From: Icerya purchasi | Lineage: Eukaryota > Arthropoda > Insecta > Hemiptera > Monophlebidae | Assembly: GCA_039619475.1 (NCBI GenBank) | Contig: CM077116.1 | Coordinates: 373,622,794-373,686,793 of the forward strand | Direction of reading: 5' to 3' | DNA length: 64,000 bases | Shown here: positions 50,701-59,254 of the stretch, in pieces | Layout of the letters: each line of letters begins with the position of its first letter | Numbering within the stretch: the first letter of the stretch is position 1 | Translations under genes and position numbers: made by a program | The notes under the pieces: generated by a model | Told to the model about the DNA's origin: nothing | Seen by the model: only the letters and a program-made list of their open reading frames with translations | The model's database searches: none

Positions 50701-53700
50701 TATGTATGAAAATCACTAGTATTTCTGAAGGGAATTCAAATTAGTTTCTTAAAAATAACTCGATGAATTATAACTTTTTAATGTTTTAAAAATTCATCTA
50801 ATAACAATTAAAAACGAGAAAACAAATAAGAAATCAAAAACGAATGAGCAAATAATACTCGGTGGTAAGTTACGGAGATGTTATATGATATTTATATAAT
50901 GTGTATATGGAAAATATAGTAAAAAAAATATTAAAGTATTGTAGCTTTTTTAAATGACATTTCAAACATTTTTTAAGAATCGTAACTAAGGAGTTCTAAC
51001 TTATACTACCTTGGCATGTTACTGATTAGTAGTGATTACGTCTGTTTGCCGAACAGTATGTGTTAGTGATTCTTAACATTTATAAATATTTTCATTAGTA
51101 CTGCCATTTCATTGGGTTTTTTTTAGAATATCTTGCGGTTTAAACAAAAACTGAGTCTTATATGGAAATATAAATGATATCTGGAGAATATTTAAAAGTA
51201 GAAGCCAAGGGGAAAAAAAAAATGAATTAACGTTTACATGTCCTGCACATTTTTTAAAATCTTATTAGATAAAACAGTATTAAAAGCTTTATAATAACAA
51301 AAGAATATTTTACGTTCTTACAAAAGCTATATACTTTCTTTAAAGGGTAAACATGTAGATGAATATTATTATAATAAAACCATAAGTGAATGATTTAGAT
51401 TTAGTCATTTCATAAAACATATTGTTCAATCAGGCTAAGAAAATATACTAGAAAGTTAGAAAAAGTTTTCATCGAAAAAACAATATTAAAATTTTAAGTA
51501 ATATGAAAAAATCAACTGGGTTCCGAATAAAGAAAAACACTTAATTAAAAGAGATGATTCAAGGAAAAATTTACCAGGAACAATCCTTATTTTGTTGAAA
51601 AGAATTAAAAAATTTGAAATTAATTGTATTTTTTTTTATGTGGCACGAAATTATTTAATTTATAAGTTGGAAAAAAAAAATGAGAACCTTTAGTTAGTAA
51701 TAGATCTTTTTATTTTCAAGAAATTTTAAAAGCATGGCCAAAGTAAAACTAAAGGAGTGTTTAACGAAAATTAATAATCACGTCGCGTCAAAATTAAATT
51801 TCTACGGGAGTAAAATTAATGTTAAGGTCACATTAACCATGTACGACAGTTAAAAATCATGCATCTGTTTTCGGATAAAATATAAGTTTTTAATACCTCA
51901 ATTATGAAATAGAACGCTTTTTCCTCAAAATTAACACTAATAAGTTACAATTGACATCTTCATCAATTTGTTCAACTGAACATAGATTTTAGGTTTTTTA
52001 TTGCTTTCGTGTATTTCTATATAATTTTTTTTTTCCCTACAATAATACGATCAATTTTGTTTCCTCCCGCGTTAAAAATATTATTTATAATACGCTTGGT
52101 AATTCTATTATATTTTTTGTTTCTATATCAATCTTTATTGTAAAATAATAATTACCTCAAAAAATTATGATTTAACACCGCAGCTTATAACATTTTACAT
52201 TCAATTTTTTATTCTTACTTTTTATTTATTTTTTTTTTAGTAATAGAAAGCAACAGAACTTTAAAAAATAAGAGCCCTGAGCTCACTATCTTTCGAATCA
52301 GACTTTGTTAATGTACCTTTAACAACCAAATCACTTCCTCTTTTTAAAAAAAAGATAGCCTGTATTTTACAATACAATTTAAAATACCTTTCGTCAGTTG
52401 GCGAAGAAATATTAACTACATTTTGTTTCATGGTATTATCTTTTATCTACCTGTTAAACCATTTTCACATCTTTTATACGACTACATGTATATCTATAAA
52501 TAATTTGTTATTTAACATGGTCGTATTTTTTATTTATTTTTACTTTATTGTTATTTTCTTTAAATTCCCCCCTTCTACATCCATTCATTTCCTATTTAGT
52601 AGCCCTAGTTTGTTCTTCTCTGCAGTTTTCTAAGGACATTTTATCTGTTACTTGAAATTTTAGTATATTCCTTCTCCTTTATTCTACCAAGCCATAAAGA
52701 TTTGTCTGCTCAAGTTTTTTTTTATTTCTATTCCCTCTCTAAGTTACACAGTTTTCTGTTATTAATACATTACCGTATCTTGGTCAATAATCGGATTTTT
52801 TATTATAAATAATTTCCGGACAACTGTGCTCAAAAAATGAAATATATTTGTTACCAAAAATAACAGTTAACGTTTTGGACAGCTTACATTGATCATCATC
52901 AGAAACGAGATTTACAGGGTAGCCAACTAAAAATGATTTTTACAAACTCTGCTTAGTTCATGAAGTAACAAACTCAATAAACTGAAGCGAGAATAAATAA
53001 GATATCAACAGGAAGAAGAAAGTTACAAATTAAAATGTTTCACTCATTTGAAGTTACTTTATTTACATTTTTTGTACTATTATATGATGGCCATTCATTC
53101 AAGCAACATATGCTTAAATTAATATCACAAAAGTTAATAATGAAGCTTTTAACACATTGCACTTTTCCATTAAAGCAGTTTTAAATTATAAAACTTATCT
53201 GAAACCTAACACTTACATTTGCAATCATAGAAACCGACTTCATGGTGGTTAGAGAAGCTCCATCCAACCCAAAAAAAAAAATTTTACCAGGGAAGTTTGA
53301 CCCCGTCAGTATCACTCAAACTTTGAATATTACGTACTTTCAATATCTAAATCAACAAATTTCATTCAAGTTGGGCAAGTGTTTTCCGTATTTATAAGGA
53401 AATAAGTAATGGCTGTTGGAAAGAACGGCCACTTGCTTCATGTAAAAAAATGTGATTATTTTAAAATTATTTATAGTTGAAATTATAACGGAAAGTATAA
53501 CTTTTTGTTGCAAGAAAGGACTTTCATTTTGTCTCACATTTCTTATAAGTCGGATTCTGTATTTGTAGCGTATAAAATATTATTGTTTATATTAATAAAT
53601 AAAACATACAATTTTTGCTTTTTTACGGTATAAGTGAAATCAGTTATAAAAGAATTTATTTCGAAGTACTAGTATAAACAAAATGAAGTAACTTACTCCG

Positions 53701-56700
53701 GTTGTAAATATTTTCAGGAAGTATAAATAACATGTAATATATTAAAAAATATTTTTATTCTTCATTTTAAATGATTTTTTCATTTTTGGGGGGTTATTTT
53801 TACTATTTTCCGGATTTTACAATAAAATTCTCGGATTATTCTTGACTTTTTATCCTGATTTATGTTTAGCAGGTCTTTTTTAATTTTTTCACCTTTTGTA
53901 TTCCGCTATTCATCTGGTATCAGTTATAAATATATTATCTTTATTTTAATAATTTAATTACAGATAAATTGTGTACATCAGAAATGCTTACTTATACTCT
54001 TTAATGTGTAATGAAATTGTGTCGGAAATTGAAAATACGAATTTTTCTTATACTTGGTTCTATTTGAATTAGTTATTAATTAACATTACAGTTGAATAGA
54101 ACCAATTTTTAATAGTGGATTTTTCAAAATCGTCAGATGGGGTGAAATATTTAGCTAAAAGAGGTACTTCCCTCTGTATTAACATTCATAGCTACGGGCT
54201 TGGTTTCATTACCGGAAGAAACAAACAATTATATTTCGACATTTTTATCTGTAATATTATCAATAGATAACAACATTTTTAGATAACCATCCTCCTAAGT
54301 ACCAAGAAGCTGGTATTCAGACAATAATCGATAAACGATAACATACTAATAGCATACGAATACAAATTAATGTAACGAATTTCTGTATGAAGTTCAAATT
54401 TTGGTTTTAAAATTATTACATTCATAATTAGTACATTACCTGTCGAGTAAAAATCCTCCTATGAAGCAACATATGACATTCGGCCACGAATACCATGAAT
54501 ACAGAAGCATGAATTGTGACGTTTTTAATGACATGTCGTTAATAAAATTATCTTGTAAAGCACCAGGATTGTCATAACAGAAATACGATCCTATTGTTGT
54601 AAAATAATGAATCGCTTATAAAAAATATTCATTTTAATTTATATTAGAAAATTGTTTAAAAATTTTTGAAAATTTTTTGAAAAATTTTGATGTGAAAATT
54701 TAGGATATCGTGTTAACCCTCCGTGGACCAGATGGGCGGTTGGCACACATAGTATCAGGTGGGGTATTTGATCACTCCACTCAGTTTATTGGCACTAGTG
54801 CTGTGGCGTCGCATTGAACATGAGTAAACAATTATACACATCATATTTAGAGGTATATTCTTCAGATTTCAAAGTTATTGATAAGAAATTGCGTCTAAAA
54901 TCCAAAATATGCATTTAATTAAAAAATACTTCTGAATAGTTAGTGGTAGCATATCAAATAAAAAATAAATCGATTGAAATAAAAGAAAAATATACTAATG
55001 CTAACATATTAAAAACGAAAATAAAAATAAATCGATTAAAAAATATAAGAAAAATATATTTTAGTTAGCTAGCGTTAACAACCAGCATCACGAAATTCGT
55101 AAATTGACAAGCAAAATAGAAACATATGAACTTAAACATGACGAAACAATCAACAGTCCTAACTTGGACAAACTCAGTCTACCTACAGTCTTTTTGTAAA
55201 TTCAGTCTTCTTCCGTATCCATACCTTCCTCTATTTCACATGTGTGACAGATCAAATAGGTTCGACTGATTTTTTCATGTTCTTTGCAAACTGGTCGTTT
55301 ACATTTCAGACACTGGTTGTTGGTTTTCCTGTTCTTCCTTCTTTCGTACATGTGACACCGCTTCATCTTGTTACATTCAAATTTATCAACGGGTAGTGGA
55401 GTACTACTTATTTTCTTTCCAAGAATCAGTACTATTTCAAAACGCAGAGTTTTAGCATTTTTCACACTAGCAGCCATTCGTTCGATGTGAGGTACAGCCA
55501 AGTCAAAGGCAACTGATTTCAAAAACTCAGCTCCGGTGTATTTGTTTCCAGCTAACACAAACAAAACAAAGACATTTACTCCCATTATGTCAAATATACC
55601 AAAAAAATATCGCATAGGCCAACGACGAGTGAATCTTTGTTGTGTATGCATGACGCTTTTTTTCGTGAGATTGTAGAACTTAATGACGTCAAGTTTTCCA
55701 GTATCAGGAAATACCGATGTTTTTTCAACACCCCTAATTGCCACTGAGTCATGACATATTTCCTCAAAAAACTTTAGGGCATACCAGTTTAACAATACGA
55801 GGTGTTAATGTCACTTTTTCAAACCCAAATGATGGAAAAAACTCACACATACAAAGTACCAGGTGGGGTTTGCACATATCCTGACAAGATTTTTTCAAAA
55901 GAACCTAAAAAAAGAAGGAGGGTGAACATATCTTAGAAATAGGTTTACTCTGGACCACAAGCAGAGCACAACTGGAAGGAAACTTACACAAGGTTATAGG
56001 TACATACGCTCTGCCAAAACATGCGCAGAATAAAAATGGTTCGCCTGGGGTGGCTGTATACCCCACCTGGTTTACGGAGGGTTAAATTTACAGGAAGACC
56101 AGAAAATGTTCAATAAATGTTTTGAAAAATTTAAATTAGTCGGCTGTTTACATAAGTCTTAGTAAACGAGATTTTTAATTACAACTGCAGGTGCATTTAA
56201 ATAAAATTATTTTTATAATTTTTTCTTAATTTTCGATTAAAATCATAAATTTTTATTGTAATTAAAAAAGAATCTTAAACATAATAAGTGCGCCTAGCTT
56301 AAATTATCCGCAGTATTAAAAATGTGGTAACATTTGAACTTTGACATAAGTTTTCATCATTTTAATGACTCCCGTGTACGATATCCAAAAAAAAAAGTTT
56401 AAAGAACTAAAAAATATTATGTTTTAGCTTTACTGTATATACCAAAAAATGACGTATTTATTGTATAACTTTAATTAATATCGGCTAAGCGTTAATAAAA
56501 ATTGGCACTATTAAATTAATAATAATGTGTATAATTAATTTCATTTTATAATGGAGCATTTATAAGTTATTTACTGAGAAATTATCTTTGTCGTTGGAAT
56601 TCATAACACCTGTAAAAATAAGTGCAGCGATAACAATAAGCTTTTAGAGTTACACTAACCGAAACCAAGTAAACACATTAAAAATAATGCTATTAGCCTT

Positions 56701-56813
56701 TGGCAGAAATGATCAGGATGAGATAAAGGTACGTTTTTGTCGTGAACATTTTCTTGAGAAGCAAATCGAGTACTGCCCGCGTTTCGTTGTATAATTGGTA
56801 TTTTATCGTCCAT
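32666..56813 (-). CDS. MFSD1: MFSD1, lysosomal major facilitator transporter (complete, 11 exons)
   Basis: MFSD1 is a lysosomal membrane MFS protein, described in mammals as a dipeptide uniporter stabilised by GLMP. Coding exons, in order: 56813-56660, 54590-54440, 49874-49749, 49350-49145, 43173-42963, 41623-41410, 41307-41210, 40919-40807, 38289-38187, 35212-35092 and 32704-32666. All borders are GT/AG with matching phases. The total is 1536 nt, or 511 residues plus stop (human is about 465). Family blocks: LMCLLGFGSYFCYDNPGAL, LLYSWYSWPNV, GGESLAVAQNNYAV and WFKGKELNMVFG. INSLVYVISA and the MFS loop GFIIDRMGRN follow, then ALWPLIALVVPEYQLGTAYG and the last helix LLLVIILWVY. DKIPII at residues 3-8 roughly fits an acidic dileucine-type sorting signal. 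The cytosolic C-terminus is longer than in mammals and ends in an acidic run. Introns host many transposons. Confidence 0.95.
33310..34227 (-). pseudogene. dead mariner transposase (second family)
   Basis: Inside MFSD1 intron 10. Frame pieces from the minus-strand ATG at 34227 (HDEKTDQRVNLKFLVKLKKT) run through DKIAKINEIVHSDHRLSMRT, VCAKLVPRNLNADQK and ICGDTSWIFQYDA to SWILHQDN near 33560 and a degenerate PPYDF block. This is a mariner lineage different from the intact one at 111. There are several frameshifts and stops, and the first catalytic block reads CGDTSW instead of TGDETW. Confidence 0.85.
35092..35212 (-). CDS. MFSD1: MFSD1 exon 10
   Basis: Residues 459-499 of the cytosolic tail: KEKLIATGSVCDISSDDLEH, rich in Ser and acidic residues. 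It is not conserved in mammals, and is assigned because it is open, correctly phased and bounded by AG and GT. Confidence 0.75.
35665..35905 (+). pseudogene. non-LTR reverse transcriptase fragment
   Basis: SSYRSIALLSAVSKIYENLL at 35746 matches the conserved SYRPISLLSAVSKIYEKLL block of Jockey-type reverse transcriptases. Degraded flanks are readable in the same frame upstream. It is truncated on both sides and ends beside a short A run. It lies in MFSD1 intron 9. Confidence 0.75.
36258..36713 (+). pseudogene. decayed gag-like frame, perhaps BEL/Pao retrotransposon
   Basis: About 150 codons in one frame with only two internal stops. It is helical and acidic (FEELSNQILE, PEKEEELENAHFKEGEELLF), followed by NPSTKPRFSKINILEYNGN. 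A coiled region followed by an LPKI-x-LPxFxGN-like block is typical of BEL/Pao gag. The match is by pattern only. No LTR or pol was found. Confidence 0.35.
36990..37587 (+). mobile_element. Helitron 3' end with helicase scrap
   Basis: The right end contains GGACTACGTTTGCCGGGTCC, an imperfect hairpin with GGAC/GTCC at the base. CGCTAGT follows at 37581-37587, the Helitron 3' signature (hairpin a few bases before CTRR, then T). About 400 bases upstream, FIYLCTSGTGEKHCLSTRVK resembles a damaged Walker A region of Helitron helicases (GGTGKTFLI). The 5' end was not found. It lies in MFSD1 intron 9. Confidence 0.55.
38187..38289 (-). CDS. MFSD1: MFSD1 exon 9
   Basis: Residues 425-459. The last membrane helix SLLLVIILWVY, then the start of the cytosolic tail with NMSTAQRTVFEHSK, comparable to the vertebrate NYSARQREE block. 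The acceptor is TTTTAG and the donor GTAATT. Confidence 0.88.
38290..40806. other. MFSD1 intron 8, no gene seen
   Basis: AT-rich intron with no supported frame or bounded repeat. Confidence 0.4.
40807..40919 (-). CDS. MFSD1: MFSD1 exon 8
   Basis: Residues 387-425. AQSLQNTGQALFTLSSG and YIVDYYGYLMLEIFFVGCLS, matching the vertebrate SIQNLGLA and GYLFLEVFF blocks. The acceptor is AAACAG and the donor GTAAGC. Confidence 0.94.
41210..41307 (-). CDS. MFSD1: MFSD1 exon 7
   Basis: Residues 355-387. GFIAFGYSMVGSALWPLIAL and VVPEYQLGTAYG, the latter highly conserved in MFSD1. The acceptor is TTAAAG. The donor GTAAGT follows GGAGT, which gives the correct phase to exon 8. Confidence 0.94.
41410..41623 (-). 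CDS. MFSD1: MFSD1 exon 6
   Basis: Residues 283-354. VFFERKFGL, INSLVYVISAFVCPFLGF, the MFS loop IIDRMGRN, then the helix VFISILSTLVGHMLIAF. The acceptor is TTTCCAG and the donor GTAAAT. Confidence 0.95.
41731..42269. mobile_element. MITE with 12-bp target duplication
   Basis: TACAATGAAGTA occurs directly on both sides (41719-41730 and 42270-42281). The enclosed 539 bp begins GTGATGAATAGGTTC and ends in the inverted partner (ATGATGGATAAGTTC on the minus strand), 12 of 15 matching. No coding frame. A duplication of this length would suit a Mutator-like element, but 8-10 bp is also possible if part of the match is chance. It lies in MFSD1 intron 5. Confidence 0.65.
42963..43173 (-). CDS. MFSD1: MFSD1 exon 5
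   Basis: Residues 213-283. A helix, then the central cytosolic loop DKRAERFLERH with SEEIVRLSDVKKFPPSFW, then the helix FVILFYYVAIFCFVSLG. The acceptor is TTTTAG and the donor GTAAGG. Confidence 0.94.
45634..45885. repeat. SINE-like insertion with A-rich tail, nested in the non-LTR element
   Basis: The reverse transcriptase sequence breaks after KLL at about 45633 and resumes at QAGFR at about 45884. The intervening 250 bases end in repeated A-runs separated by C. A CCCCAGTTCGAATG stretch on the minus strand is B-box-like. No target duplication was established. Confidence 0.4.
46020..46390 (+). mobile_element. tRNA-derived SINE nested in the non-LTR element, 14-bp target duplication
   Basis: The head reads GCCGTCGCAATAGCCTAGTT with B box GGGTTCGATCCC and closes with GCGACGAC. 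The body is the same as the copies at 10836 and 61191, ending ACTATAAAG. It is flanked by a perfect direct repeat ATATGACACAGTTA (46006-46019 and 46391-46404). It splits the reverse transcriptase frame exactly between YDTV and NHR. Confidence 0.94.
48088..48899 (-). pseudogene. third non-LTR element: 3' part of an endonuclease/reverse transcriptase
   Basis: On the minus strand: NNMRYADDYFII (the catalytic YADD box), GLSINKYKIKV, and VSSIKHLGTTL. KIRNVLT-like and FEMYLYRRILKNPWTKRVSN follow, then VGKRLELLNCIKGRKIRYLG, HILRGTKYDLLR and ARWIADLCNGKGG with a stop near 48102. It ends in a GAA microsatellite tail (TTC run at about 48088-48107). This C-terminal layout belongs to arthropod endonuclease-reverse transcriptases probably of the RTE group. 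It is 5' truncated and frameshifted. Confidence 0.82.
49145..49350 (-). CDS. MFSD1: MFSD1 exon 4
   Basis: Residues 144-213. It contains the MFSD1 signature GGESLAVAQNNYAVLWFKG and ELNMVFGFQLSFARAGSAVN. The acceptor is TTTCAG and the donor GTAAGG. Confidence 0.95.
49749..49874 (-). CDS. MFSD1: MFSD1 exon 3
   Basis: Residues 102-144. It encodes RVFGIRLG (the end of the MFS motif A loop) and one membrane helix, VVAGQIIFAVGAF, then GRFIFG. The acceptor is TTTCAG and the donor GTACGA. Confidence 0.93.
49875..54439. other. MFSD1 intron 2, no gene seen
   Basis: Long AT-rich intron. The only structured signal I see is a degenerate hammerhead-like stretch on the minus strand near 52860-52910. Confidence 0.4.
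54440..54590 (-). CDS. MFSD1: MFSD1 exon 2
   Basis: Residues 52-102. It contains SYFCYDNPGALQ and the second helix region YSWYSWPNVICCFIGGFLLD, a near-exact family match. The acceptor is CAATAG and the donor GTAATG. Confidence 0.95.
54717..56081 (-). mobile_element. piggyBac element, internally deleted, TTAA target sites
   Basis: Flanked by TTAA on both sides (54713-54716 and 56082-56085). The ends are CCCTCCGTGGACCAGATGGG and, inverted, CCCTCCGTAAACCAGGTGGG. TTAA duplication and CCC ends are hallmarks of piggyBac. The length of 1365 bp and a truncated transposase frame mean it depends on another copy for movement. It sits entirely within MFSD1 intron 1. Confidence 0.95.
55202..55795 (-). 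pseudogene. C-terminal part of piggyBac transposase
   Basis: 197 codons, open. The first part corresponds to the end of the catalytic domain: RFTRRWPMRYFFGIFDIMG matches the RRWP-containing helix that follows the last catalytic aspartate. The end is a cysteine-rich domain with several Cys-x2-Cys pairs (CNKMKRC, CLKCKRPVC, CHTC), which in piggyBac transposases binds the element ends. The N-terminal domain and the catalytic aspartates lie in the deleted part. It terminates in an acidic EEGMDTEED tail. Confidence 0.88.
56660..56813 (-). CDS. MFSD1: MFSD1 exon 1
   Basis: Residues 1-51 plus one base: cytosolic N-terminus (MDDKIPIIQRN) and the start of helix 1 (LIALFLMCLLGF). The ATG at 56813 is the first in frame with the conserved LLGFG block. 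The donor is GTTAGT. Confidence 0.9.
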
Positions 56814-57513
56814 TTTGTTGAATTCGATTGACCTAAAAACTTAAAATACATAAAAACAAATAATGCAGTCACAAAACGATTAACAAGTAAAAATCCCGTC
56901 AAAAACACAAAAGTTATTGAGTTTGATTACTTAGAAAAAAGGTAATTCATCAGAATTCCGTAGTTGTTTGGCTATTGAATCATTTAAAACACATGTTTAA
57001 TTATTTTAGTTATTATTTGTTATAAAACACCAACGTAACTATTTTTCTAATCAGCATAAATCGTTTGTCAATAAAACTGTATAGAAACATAAAAACGATC
57101 CCTTATCAGTCAACATTAAACAACGAACTAAAAAAGCGTCAATACTAAACTAATTTCAACCAATAGGAGTAGAATACAAACAAAAAAAAGCAGTACATCT
57201 AACGTTAGTGTATTTCAGGTGCGCTAAAAGTGCTCCAAAAACTTTTCCCCCAAGATGTAAATATATTAGTAAAAACATTATAATTATTATTTTTTTATTC
57301 AAATTTTATCAAGTTTTTGTTTAATTTGCATAATAAATTACTTTATAGTTCAACGTGACTTTTTTAAAGCTTTTTTTGTGTACGCAGCTTGTGTCACGTG
57401 ACACCATACGACACTAAAAAACGCTGCGTGCTATAAATACAAGGAAAGACTACGTTCATACGTACGATTGTGTCGCGCGATATACTGCCATTCTGTCGCG
57501 GGCGAGTCGTAAA
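56814..57513 (-). promoter_or_regulatory. MFSD1: MFSD1 5' flank with CLEAR-like palindrome
   Basis: The 700 bases upstream of the MFSD1 ATG carry GTGTCACGTGACAC (57391-57404), a perfect 14-bp palindrome containing GTCACGTGAC, the CLEAR element bound by TFEB/MITF factors at lysosomal genes. A TATAAATA on the plus strand at about 57434 reads TATTTATA on the minus strand. The 57.38-57.5 kb stretch is richer in CG than its surroundings. The transcription start is not defined. Confidence 0.45.
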
Positions 57514-58927
57514 CAGGGCTTGAAAACCAGTCAACAAGCTAAAACTAAAAACTAAAAGCCAATCATTTTTAGGGAGAGCGCCCACCGAAGCGATACGATT
57601 CCGATACGACAGCGATTTTAAGTCGTAAGCGATAGCAACACGATTCCGATACGACGTAACGCCCACTGAAGCAACGCGATTTATCCGCTGGAGAAGCAAC
57701 TTAATTTATGATGTGGTGTGATAGTGCAAAAAATGTCATATTTTTCTTCGTTTTCCTGTTCTTTTTTTAGTGAAGAAGCAATGTATCGTTAGTAAATCTT
57801 AACAATTTAAATCAAAAAAGAAAACAACGTTATTGAGTACATCCATTTTTTCAAAAGAGTAACAAAATAAAGGCTTTAATGTTTATAAAAAGCTGAATAT
57901 ATACTCGGAAAAGTTCTAAAGTTTTTATGGAATGAATAAGGAAACGTTTAATTGGTTAGTAGAGAAAATTGGCCAAAAATTGTAAAAAAAAACACCCATT
58001 TTAGAACATTTATACACTGCAGAAACGTATATTTTAATCACATTACGGGAAATACATTTGTTAATTATGTATATCTAAATGTTTAGAAACATTTTCTATA
58101 CCATATACATATATATTGCTGTTAATTTATATTACATAACAAAATAAGAAAATGTAAATATTAATATTTATTTCTTAAATATGAATTGTTTTTAAAAATA
58201 TTCTGAAATAAATTTAAAACACCGATTTTAAATTGTTATTTTTGCCGATTATTCATATTACGCATAAAAATTCAGAATGTAAACAAACAATCGCTTGCTC
58301 AAGCAACTAAATATAAAACATGTAGCACTCGAGCGACGGCGATACGATAGTTGCTTATCGGTTGCTTGTCGCATCGCGTCAGTGGGCGCTAACTCATATA
58401 ATAACGTGAGTTATATTCTGAACTACATTTAGTTGCTATCGTATCGGAATCGTATCGCTTCGGTGGGCGCTCTCCCTTAGATGTCATAAGCTTAATCCAA
58501 AAGCTATATTTAAATATCTATAAGTTAAAAGCCTAAAGCTTAAGCTATATTCAAAATTTAAACAGCCGAAAAACGATAGCTTAAGCTGTATTTTTAAAAA
58601 ATCTAAATTAAGCTTTATATTCGGCTTAAGCTTTTTTTTAAAATTTCTTGATTTTGCATTTTGACATAATTATTCGCATAAGAAATTGTTTTTAAAAACT
58701 TTTATTTTTGTGCGTAAAGAAAAAAGTTGAAGTTTCAATAGTAATGCTTAATAGTTTGATGCACGGTAATTAGTAAATGATTTTAATTAACTTATATTGA
58801 AATTCATTTCGTAAGCCGAAAGCTGAAAACTTAAGCCGTATTTTAAATTTAAACAGCCAAAAGCCGAAAGCTTAAGCTGTATTTTTCAAGTACATTAGCC
58901 GTATTATTATTCAGCTTTCAAGCCCTG
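57514..58927. mobile_element. hAT-like element hosting a Harbinger MITE
   Basis: The ends are CAGGGCTTGAAAACC and, inverted, CAGGGCTTGAAAGCT. The flanking 8-mers GTCGTAAA and CTCATAAC agree at five of eight positions. Internal repeats of an AAGCTTAAGC type fill the right half. Removing the nested element leaves about 500 bp, so it is non-autonomous. Its right part recurs at 63652-63895. It lies just upstream of MFSD1. Confidence 0.65.
57572..58476. mobile_element. non-autonomous PIF/Harbinger element, 38-bp perfect terminal repeats
   Basis: Starts GGGAGAGCGCCCACCGAAGC and ends in its exact complement. The terminal inverted repeats are identical for 38 bases. It is flanked by TTA on each side (57569-57571 and 58477-58479), the 3-bp target of PIF/Harbinger. 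Further GATACGA-type subterminal repeats lie inside each end. There is no transposase frame. The identical ends suggest recent mobility. Confidence 0.9.
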
Positions 58928-58934
58928 CTCATAA

Positions 58935-58975
58935 CTGTAATAAAAATAAAAATAAAAATAAAAATAAAAATAAAC
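58935..58975. repeat. TAAAAA-type microsatellite
   Basis: About six tandem AAATAA/TAAAAA units. Confidence 0.8.
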
Positions 58976-59254
58976 AAAATCCGAAGTATCACAAAAATTT
59001 GTATGGGCGATATAAAAATTTACTAATAGCATATAATTATTTCTGAAAGCAAGCAATACGTTGTTTGCACTATTTTAAACATACTGAAATCTGAATATTA
59101 ATGCGTTCTGTATTATTTACATTTACCACTGTTTCTTTTGTGTCATCATAGATCTGCTATGCATTTAGTGGCTCCCGATAACAGTGGGCATGGTAATGCC
59201 CTATAGTAGTATATGAAATCATTGAACTTTGGTTATTAGGTGTGGTACAACCCT

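Noticed and set aside
57394..57699. 101-codon minus-strand frame over the hAT and Harbinger left ends
   Set aside because: It crosses element boundaries and is composed of terminal repeat sequence.
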